Position numbers and translations under genes: made by a program. From the NCBI GenBank assembly GCA_965199585.1, contig CBDASI010000002.1, positions 1,426,001-1,490,000 on the forward strand: DNA of 64,000 nt, read 5' to 3'. Positions 58,567 to 64,000 of the stretch are shown in pieces. Below the pieces are notes generated by a model that was not told where the DNA came from, did no database searches, and saw only the letters and a list, made by a program, of their open reading frames with translations. This DNA is from JAVVHH01 sp965199585 (lineage in GTDB: Bacteria > Pseudomonadota > Alphaproteobacteria > Acetobacterales > Acetobacteraceae). Every line of letters begins with the position of its first letter. The first letter of the stretch is position 1.

Positions 58567-60068
58567 TACCGGTACAGGGCGACCTCGTCGGCATCCGGAT
58601 CGGCGATGCTCGACGAAACCTGGTCCGACCCGGAAAGCATTCGGTGCAACCCGGCGCCGGCGGCCGCACCGATGAGCCAGCCCCAGTCACCGACATTGGC
58701 GATCACACCATAGGCGCCGAGAAGAGCGAGCCCGATTGAGAGGGTGCCGGAGCAGGCCAGGGCGACCAGCGCCTTGCGGTTCCAGCCGCCGTCATAGTGG
58801 AACGCGCCGTTCGGCGACATCGTGTAGAGGTCGTCGACGGCGATGATCTGGCGCTTCACCAGGTAGTAGTCGGCAACCATGATGCCGAACATCGGGCCGA
58901 GCACGGCCCCGAAGATGCTGACGAACAACGTGATCGCCTGTGGGCTGGCGACGAAGAGCCACGGACAGACGAGCACCGACAGCACCGATGTGATCAGGCC
59001 GCCGAGCCTGAAATCGATGCGCTCGGGATACAGGTTGGCAATGTCGTAGGCCGGCGAGACGAAGTTGGCGACGATGTTGATGCCCATGGTCGCGACGATG
59101 AAGGTGATCGAACCGATGATGACGACGACCGGGTTTCCGATGCGCTCGACGATCAGGACCGGGTCCATGATGGCGGCGCCGAACACCTTGAGCGTGCCGG
59201 CGGTGACGATCACGGTGATGATCGAGAAGACGAGGAAGTTGACGGGCAGGCCGTAGAAATTGCCGCGCTTCATGGCGGTCTCATTGGTGCCGAAGCGGGC
59301 AAAGTCGCCGAAATTGAGCAGTAATGCGGCGAAGTAGGCGATGATCAGCATGGCCGCGTTGGCCATGACGCCCAACGTGGCGGTCATGGTGGGGGCAGGG
59401 GGGCTGAGCTGGAGCGAGAGGCTGGAGTAGCCGGTCTGCCACAGCATCCAGGCCGCGAGCGCGAACATCACGACGTAGACCACGGGGCCGCAGAAATCGA
59501 TAAAGCGGCGGATGCGCTCCATGCCGCTGAGGAAGATGACGAGCTGGAAGAACCACATGAACAGGAAACTGAACCAGGCCAGCGTCGACAGGCCGAGAAT
59601 GCTGTTATGGGTGAGGTCGGCGGCCGAAGGCGCCAGGGTGACGATCAGGACCTGGACCGCCTTGGAGGCGAAGTAGGTCTGTACGCCATACCACACGATG
59701 CCGACGACGCCGCGGACCACGGCGGCCAGGTTGGCGCCCATGACGCCGAACGCGATGCGGGCGACGACCGGGAACGGGATCCCATAGCGAAGCGAGGGGC
59801 GGCCGATCAGGTTCATGAGAAAATAGACGGCCATGATGCCGACCAGCATCGAGATCAGCACCTGCCAACCAGTCAGGCCGAGGAAGAATAGGCTGGCGGC
59901 GAAGGTGTAGCCGCCGACGGAGTGAACGTCTGACATCCACATGGCGACGAGGCTGAACACGCCCCAGGTGCGGCCCTCGGGCGCAGTGGGCGCGAGATCG
60001 TGGTTGTAGAGCTTGGGGTGGGCGCCGGTGATCACGACAGTGGGGACGGCCGAGCTACTCGCAGTCAT
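58566..60068 (-). CDS. NCS1 family nucleobase/allantoin/cytosine permease
   Basis: Inner-membrane cation symporter of 500 residues with about twelve helices. The family marks are LAPTAPEGRTWGVFSLVAMWMSDVHSVGGYTFAASLFFLGLTGWQVL in the N-terminal region, GRPSLRYGIPFPVVARIAFGVMGANLAAVVRGVVGIVWYGVQTYFASKAV, and NFVSPAYDIANLYPERIDFRLGGLIT. Length and the NSN-like YIA patterns fit cytosine, uracil, hydantoin or allantoin carriers, but the substrate cannot be chosen. GGAGGCG lies four bases before the ATG. It is divergent from rsmB across 98 bases. Confidence 0.92.
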   Translation of the reverse strand: MTASSSAVPTVVITGAHPKLYNHDLAPTAPEGRTWGVFSLVAMWMSDVHSVGGYTFAASLFFLGLTGWQVLISMLVGIMAVYFLMNLIGRPSLRYGIPFPVVARIAFGVMGANLAAVVRGVVGIVWYGVQTYFASKAVQVLIVTLAPSAADLTHNSILGLSTLAWFSFLFMWFFQLVIFLSGMERIRRFIDFCGPVVYVVMFALAAWMLWQTGYSSLSLQLSPPAPTMTATLGVMANAAMLIIAYFAALLLNFGDFARFGTNETAMKRGNFYGLPVNFLVFSIITVIVTAGTLKVFGAAIMDPVLIVERIGNPVVVIIGSITFIVATMGINIVANFVSPAYDIANLYPERIDFRLGGLITSVLSVLVCPWLFVASPQAITLFVSIFGAVLGPMFGIMVADYYLVKRQIIAVDDLYTMSPNGAFHYDGGWNRKALVALACSGTLSIGLALLGAYGVIANVGDWGWLIGAAAGAGLHRMLSGSDQVSSSIADPDADEVALYR

Positions 60069-60166
60069 TTTCGCCTCCGGGCTTGCACACGTTTAAGTTG
60101 CGGCAATGCAATAGTCGAGCCAGCGGAATGGGCCGGTTGGGGTAGCGGATCGAGCGGTAAGCCGTC
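60069..60166. promoter_or_regulatory. Divergent promoter region between NCS1 permease and rsmB
   Basis: These 98 bases separate two outward-facing genes and must hold both promoters. TTGCA at 60083-60087 and TGCAA at 60107-60111 form a short inverted repeat with a 19-base spacer. No convincing -35/-10 pair was found. Confidence 0.35.
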
Positions 60167-61477
60167 ATGAACGGGCGCATGAGCCGCGAGCAGAAAAACG
60201 AGGTGCGCCGAGCACCGCCATCCCCGACCGACCCGACGCGGGACATCGCGTTCGAGTTGTTGAGCGGGGTGCTGGACCGGCGGCGGACGCTGGAGGAGGG
60301 GCTGGAGCGCGCGGGCGGGGCGGAGCCCCGGGATCGGGCGGCGGCGCATCGGCTGGCGGCGGCGGTGCTGCGGCGGTTGGGATCGTTGGATGCGGTGTTG
60401 GAGCCGCTGTTGACGCGGGCGCCGCCGGACGGGGTGCGGCACATCTTGCGGCTGGGGGCGGCCGGGTTGCTGTTGCTGGACACGCCGGCGCATGCGGCGG
60501 TGGGGACGGCGGTGGATCTGGCGCGCAAGCGGAAGCTGGCGCCGTTCGCCGGGCTGGTGAACGCGGTGCTGCGCCGGGTCGCGGCGCAGGGAGTGGCGGC
60601 GCTGGAGGAGCTGGACGGGCCGCGGCTGGATACGCCGGCGTGGCTGTGGGCGAGTTGGGGCGCGGAGGCGCGGGCGATCGCGGAGGCGCATGCGGGGGAG
60701 GCGTCGCTCGATCTCAGTCTGGCGCCGGGAGTGATTGCGCCGGAGGGCGGGGTGACGCTGCCGACGGGATCGGTGCGGTATCCGGCGGGGACGCGGGTGC
60801 AGGAGTTGCCGGGCTTCGAGGGGGGCGACGCGGAGGGGGGCGGGTTCTGGGTGCAGGATGCGGCGGCGGCGCTGCCAGCGCGGCTGCTGGCGGCGCGGCC
60901 CGGGGAGACGGTGGCGGATCTGTGCGCGGCGCCGGGGGGCAAGACGGCGCAGCTGGCGGCGGCGGGGGCGGAGGTGTTCGCGGTCGAGCGGGACCCGGCG
61001 CGAATCCGGCGGTTGAACGAGAATTTGAGTCGGCTGGGGCTGACGGTGGACGTGGCGCAGGCGGACGTCCTGGAGTGGCGGCCGCCGGTGCTGCTGGACG
61101 CGGTGCTGCTGGATGCGCCGTGTTCGGCGACGGGGACGATCCGGCGCCATCCGGACGTGCAGCGGCTGCGGCGGCCGAGGGACGTCGCGGAGCTGGCGGC
61201 AGGGCAGGATAAGATGCTGGCGGCGGCGGCGCGGATGCTGCGGCCGGGCGGGCGGCTGATCTATGCGGTGTGTTCGCTGCAGCCGGAGGAGGGGGCGGCT
61301 CGGGTGGTCGATCCCGGCCGGTTCGGGCTGCGGGCGGCGCCGTTCGACGCCGAGGAGATGGCCGGGTTTCCGGAAGCGCGGACGGCGGAGGGGAACCTGC
61401 GGACGCATCCGAGCCTATGGCGGGAGCGGGGCGGGGCGGACGGTTTCTTCGCGGCGCGTTTGGTGCGCGAAGGCTAG
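60167..61477 (+). CDS. rsmB: 16S rRNA (cytosine-5)-methyltransferase RsmB
   Basis: RNA m5C methyltransferase of 436 residues that modifies C967 of 16S rRNA. The N-terminal NusB-like domain covers residues 20-165 (RDIAFELLSGVLDRRRTLEEGL, RILRLGAAGLLLL, GLVNAVLRRV). The catalytic domain has DLCAAPGGKTAQLAAAGA for SAM, the cysteine motif LLDAPCSATGTIRRHPDVQ and the second cysteine YAVCSLQPEEG. It is followed closely by the heparinase-like gene, an arrangement I associate with several Rhodospirillales genomes. Confidence 0.94.
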   Translation: MNGRMSREQKNEVRRAPPSPTDPTRDIAFELLSGVLDRRRTLEEGLERAGGAEPRDRAAAHRLAAAVLRRLGSLDAVLEPLLTRAPPDGVRHILRLGAAGLLLLDTPAHAAVGTAVDLARKRKLAPFAGLVNAVLRRVAAQGVAALEELDGPRLDTPAWLWASWGAEARAIAEAHAGEASLDLSLAPGVIAPEGGVTLPTGSVRYPAGTRVQELPGFEGGDAEGGGFWVQDAAAALPARLLAARPGETVADLCAAPGGKTAQLAAAGAEVFAVERDPARIRRLNENLSRLGLTVDVAQADVLEWRPPVLLDAVLLDAPCSATGTIRRHPDVQRLRRPRDVAELAAGQDKMLAAAARMLRPGGRLIYAVCSLQPEEGAARVVDPGRFGLRAAPFDAEEMAGFPEARTAEGNLRTHPSLWRERGGADGFFAARLVREG

Positions 61478-61496
61478 ATGCTCTAAGAACCGCAGC

Positions 61497-63131
61497 GTGA
61501 ACGACGTCACTAATTGGATGAGAGCGCTGACACCCCGGCGGTTGGCGCGGGATGCGCGTCTGGCCCTGTCGCGCGTGCCGAGCTTGCGTACCGGGTTGGG
61601 GCTGGGGCGGGTGCCGGAGGCGCCGGCGCTGCCGGTGCGCGATCCGTGGCCGGGCGATGCGGCGAACGGGGCGCGCATCCTGAAGGGCGAGCTGGCGTGG
61701 AACGGGGCAGTGCGGCGGCTGGCGCCGGGCGGCTGGTCGGACAGCAGCGGGCACGAGGCGCTGCGGGCGGTGGCGCATGGGTTCACCTGGCTGCGCGACC
61801 TGCGGGCGCTGGGGACGGACCCGGCGCGGGCGCGGGCGCGGGCGCTGGTGACGGATTGGATCGCGACGCCGGGGCTGGACCGGGTGGCGGAGCGGCCGGA
61901 CGTGATGGGCGCGCGGATCGCGGCGTGGCTGGGGCATTACGATTTCTTCGTCGCTTCGGCCGAGGACGGGTTTCGGCAGCGGTTCATGTCGCGGCTGATC
62001 GGGGATGCGCGGCTGCTGGCGGCGAGCCTGCCGGCGGACGAGCTGGACGGGCGGGCGCTGACGGCGATCAAGGGGCTGATCGCGTCGGCGGTGGCGCTGC
62101 CGGATCATGCCGCGCACCTGACGCGGGCGCTACGGTTCCTGCCGCAGGAGATCGCGCGGCAGGTGCTGCCGGACGGGGCGCATGCCGAGCGGAGCCCGGC
62201 GGCGCAGCTGGCGGCGCTGCAGGACCTGACGGAGATCCGGGCGCTGCTGCAGGCATCGCAGACGCAGCCGCCGGCGGCGCTGGCGATGGCGATCGAGCGG
62301 ATGGCGCCGGCGCTGCGGGCGCTGCGGCACGGGGATGGCGGGCTGGTGCTGTTCAACGGCAGCAAGGAGGCGAGCCCGGTGCTGATCGACCTCGTGCTGA
62401 CGCAGGCCGGCCGCGGCGGGCGGGCGCCGGCCGGGCTGCCGGAGGGTGGGTTCCACCGGCTGCAGGCGGGGCGGAGCGTGCTGGTGATGGATGGCGGGCC
62501 GCCACCGCCGGCGGGCATCGACCGGTTGGCACATGCGGGAACGTTGTCGCTGGAGTTCTCGGTTGGACGGGAGCGGCTGATCGTCAATTGCGGCGGCATG
62601 CCGGCCAATGCGGGAGCGTGGTCGGACGCGGCGCGGGCGACGGCGGCGCATTCGACGCTGGTGATCGAGGACGTGAATTCGTCGGAGCTGAAAGTCGGCG
62701 GGCTCGGGCGGCGGCCGGAGGTGGTGGACGTACAGCGGCAGGAGGCGAACGGGGCGCACCGGCTGGAGGCGACGCATGACGGATATCGCCGGATGCAGGC
62801 CGCGGTGCATCGGCGATGCCTATACCTGGCCGAGAGCGGCGAGGATCTGCGCGGCGAGGATACGGTGGAGGCGGCCGAGACGTTGCCTTACGTGGTTCGG
62901 TTCCATCTGCACCCGCTGGCGGTGCCGTCGTTGCAGCAGGATGGCGAGACGGTGGTGTTACGATTGGCCAGCGGGACGACGTGGCGGTTTCGGGCGGTGG
63001 GCGCGGCGGTTAGTCTGGAAGAGAGCGTATATCTCGGCGGCGAGGCGCCGCGGGGTAGCCAGCAGATCGTGCTGACGGGTGCGAAGGATGGGGCTCAGGT
63101 GGTGAAATGGGCGCTCAACAAGTTCGGCTGA
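61497..63131 (+). CDS. Heparinase II/III-like protein
   Basis: Polysaccharide-lyase-like protein of 544 residues. The N-terminal helical toroid includes FTWLRDLRALGTDPARARARALVTDWI and ERPDVMGARIAAWLGHYDFF. The C-terminal beta-sandwich region has GGFHRLQAGRSVLVMDGGPPPPAG, HAGTLSLEFSVGRERLIVNCGG and RATAAHSTLVIEDVNSSEL, the Hepar_II_III signature. Cytoplasmic localisation is suggested by the lack of a signal peptide. Natural substrates of this alphaproteobacterial group are not known to me. GTG at 61497 or ATG at 61518 may be the start. Confidence 0.88.
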   Translation: MNDVTNWMRALTPRRLARDARLALSRVPSLRTGLGLGRVPEAPALPVRDPWPGDAANGARILKGELAWNGAVRRLAPGGWSDSSGHEALRAVAHGFTWLRDLRALGTDPARARARALVTDWIATPGLDRVAERPDVMGARIAAWLGHYDFFVASAEDGFRQRFMSRLIGDARLLAASLPADELDGRALTAIKGLIASAVALPDHAAHLTRALRFLPQEIARQVLPDGAHAERSPAAQLAALQDLTEIRALLQASQTQPPAALAMAIERMAPALRALRHGDGGLVLFNGSKEASPVLIDLVLTQAGRGGRAPAGLPEGGFHRLQAGRSVLVMDGGPPPPAGIDRLAHAGTLSLEFSVGRERLIVNCGGMPANAGAWSDAARATAAHSTLVIEDVNSSELKVGGLGRRPEVVDVQRQEANGAHRLEATHDGYRRMQAAVHRRCLYLAESGEDLRGEDTVEAAETLPYVVRFHLHPLAVPSLQQDGETVVLRLASGTTWRFRAVGAAVSLEESVYLGGEAPRGSQQIVLTGAKDGAQVVKWALNKFG

Positions 63132-63150
63132 ATTTTCCGGGAGACGATAG

Positions 63151-63588
63151 ATGCGGTTCATGAGTGTGGTCGCGGTGGTTGCGTTGCTCCTGCCGCAGGC
63201 GGTGCGGGCGCAGGATGCGCCGGCGTTGACGCTGGAGCTCAATAAGCTGGAGCCGGTCGCGGCGGCGAACGGGGCGGGGCCGGGTTGCCGCGCCTATCTG
63301 GTGACGAACGATCCGGAGGGCGGGCCGAAGTTCGATGCGCTGCGGCTGGACCTGGTGCTGTTCGGCACGGACGGGGTGATCGCGCGGCGGATCGCGCTGG
63401 ATGTCGGGCCGGTGTCGCCGGGGCGGACGCAGGTGCGGCCGTTCGAGCTGCGGGACGTGGCGTGCGACAGCATCGGGCAGATTTTGGTCAACGACGCGCT
63501 GATCTGCAAGGTGGGCGGGGCGGACCAGACGGATTGTCTCGACCGGGTCAAGACGGCGTCGCGGGTGTCGACGAAGCTGGTCCGGTAA
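63151..63588 (+). CDS. Secreted hypothetical protein
   Basis: Periplasmic protein of 145 residues with a clear signal peptide (MRFMSVVAVVALLLPQAVRAQ). The mature part reads LTLELNKLEPV, GCRAYLVTND, LDLVLFGTDGVIARRIALDVGPV and CDSIGQILVNDALICK, with four cysteines that could form two disulfides. I recognise the pattern as recurring in alphaproteobacterial proteins of unknown function, but no function is established. It starts 19 bases after the heparinase-like gene. Confidence 0.75.
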   Translation: MRFMSVVAVVALLLPQAVRAQDAPALTLELNKLEPVAAANGAGPGCRAYLVTNDPEGGPKFDALRLDLVLFGTDGVIARRIALDVGPVSPGRTQVRPFELRDVACDSIGQILVNDALICKVGGADQTDCLDRVKTASRVSTKLVR

Positions 63589-63663
63589 CGGGCGCTTAAG
63601 GTTTCGAGCACAGGATGAGGGTGTCGGTTTCGCGGAGGATGGAAGCGGGTTAAAGCGTCGCGC

Positions 63664-64000
63664 ATGAGCGAGAATATCTATGCGCGGGTGCGGTCGGCGG
63701 TGTTGGACGTGGTGCGCGGGGTGGTGCCCGGGGTGCCGGAGGACTCGTTGGCGCGGGTGGAGGTGAGCCCGGCCAAGGATGCGGCGCATGGCGACATGGC
63801 GACCAACGCGGCGATGGTGATCGCCAAGGCGGCGCGGCAATCACCCAAGGCGTTGGCGGAGGCGATCGCGGCCGGGCTGGCGGGGGGTGCCGACGTGGAG
63901 CGGGCGGCCGCGGCGGGGCCGGGGTTCGTGAACCTGACGCTGCGGGTGCCGTCGCTGTTGGCGGTGGTCGGCGACGTGTTGCGGGCGGGCGAGGGCTTTG
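63664..64000 (+). CDS. argS: Arginyl-tRNA synthetase, 3' truncated by the window
   Basis: The first 112 codons of a class I aminoacyl-tRNA synthetase. The visible part is the ArgS-specific N-terminal domain: AAVEVSPAKDAAHGDMATN-like order (VEVSPAKDAAHGDMATNAAM), AKAARQSPKALAEAIA and AGPGFVNLTLR. The HIGH and KMSKS motifs lie beyond the window. It follows the secreted hypothetical gene by 75 bases that contain no obvious terminator. Confidence 0.92.
   Translation, partial: MSENIYARVRSAVLDVVRGVVPGVPEDSLARVEVSPAKDAAHGDMATNAAMVIAKAARQSPKALAEAIAAGLAGGADVERAAAAGPGFVNLTLRVPSLLAVVGDVLRAGEGF

Noticed and set aside
60065..61408. Long minus-strand open frame of 447 codons opposite rsmB
   Set aside because: Composition is arginine/proline-rich and repetitive, and rsmB on the other strand has complete catalytic motifs.

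Overview
The window is GC-rich, densely coding bacterial chromosome. Very short spacers, frequent ATGA or GTGA overlaps, and the gene content (ethylmalonyl-CoA pathway dehydrogenase, acetoacetyl-CoA reductase of the PhaB type, alternative complex III with an A2-type caa3 oxidase, RibA with a vestigial RibB half, NCS1 permease) point to an alphaproteobacterium, most likely of the Rhodospirillales/Acetobacteraceae. That placement is inferred from gene families; no rRNA is present. Except for one IS630-type insertion sequence it looks like core or long-resident DNA.

Layout. 1-4357: an ABC importer of the branched-chain amino acid (HAAT) type, with a binding protein, two permeases and one polypeptide carrying both ATPases, followed by an AI-2E-family permease. 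5375-13810: nine tightly coupled minus-strand genes for a glycoconjugate: a GT9-like protein, two CgeB-like transferases, a sugar nucleotidyltransferase, a methyltransferase, a glycoside-hydrolase-like barrel whose halves are in swapped order, a PIG-L deacetylase, a GT4 glycosyltransferase and a CelD/GNAT acyltransferase. 13867-15666: NhaA and a nitroreductase. 15939-27066: an eleven-gene respiratory operon, ActABCDEF plus a small membrane protein plus cytochrome oxidase II-I-III-IV. It faces a minus-strand SCO protein, prepilin peptidase and TauE/SafE permease. 29427-34214: GMC oxidoreductase with an orphan OmpR-type regulator, RibA, a small hypothetical protein and an L,D-transpeptidase.

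34214-35359 is the IS630 element, inserted at a TA exactly at the transpeptidase stop codon. 35409-39120: a catabolic run of SDR, Gfo/Idh, PhaB, cupin and FAH-family genes, closed by a bidirectional hairpin against a CitE-like lyase. tRNA-Pro(CGG) follows. 40410-43216: a coiled-coil protein, a histidine phosphatase that seems to start at CTG, a polyphosphate-glucokinase-like ROK kinase, RpiA and gluconokinase; then Mcd. 44906-54211: a type II secretion system split over a divergent promoter, with pseudopilin G and a lipoprotein to the left, and L, a lytic transglycosylase, E, F, H, M, a C/N-like protein and a lipobox-bearing secretin D to the right. 54200-60068: sugar-acid catabolism (DgoA, DgoK, a D-tartrate-dehydratase-like enolase), an ArnT-like transferase and an NCS1 permease. 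60167-64000: RsmB, a heparinase II/III-like protein, a secreted hypothetical protein and the start of argS.

How the parts connect. The respiratory operon supplies quinol oxidation and oxygen reduction in one transcription unit, and the facing SCO gene fits CuA assembly. The prepilin peptidase downstream of SCO is probably the processing enzyme for the secretion pseudopilins 17 kb away. The glycoconjugate cluster combines sugar activation, transfer, deacetylation, acylation and methylation, and its product is unknown. No intergenic gap exceeds 300 bases; the largest is 15667-15938, described as a regulatory region.
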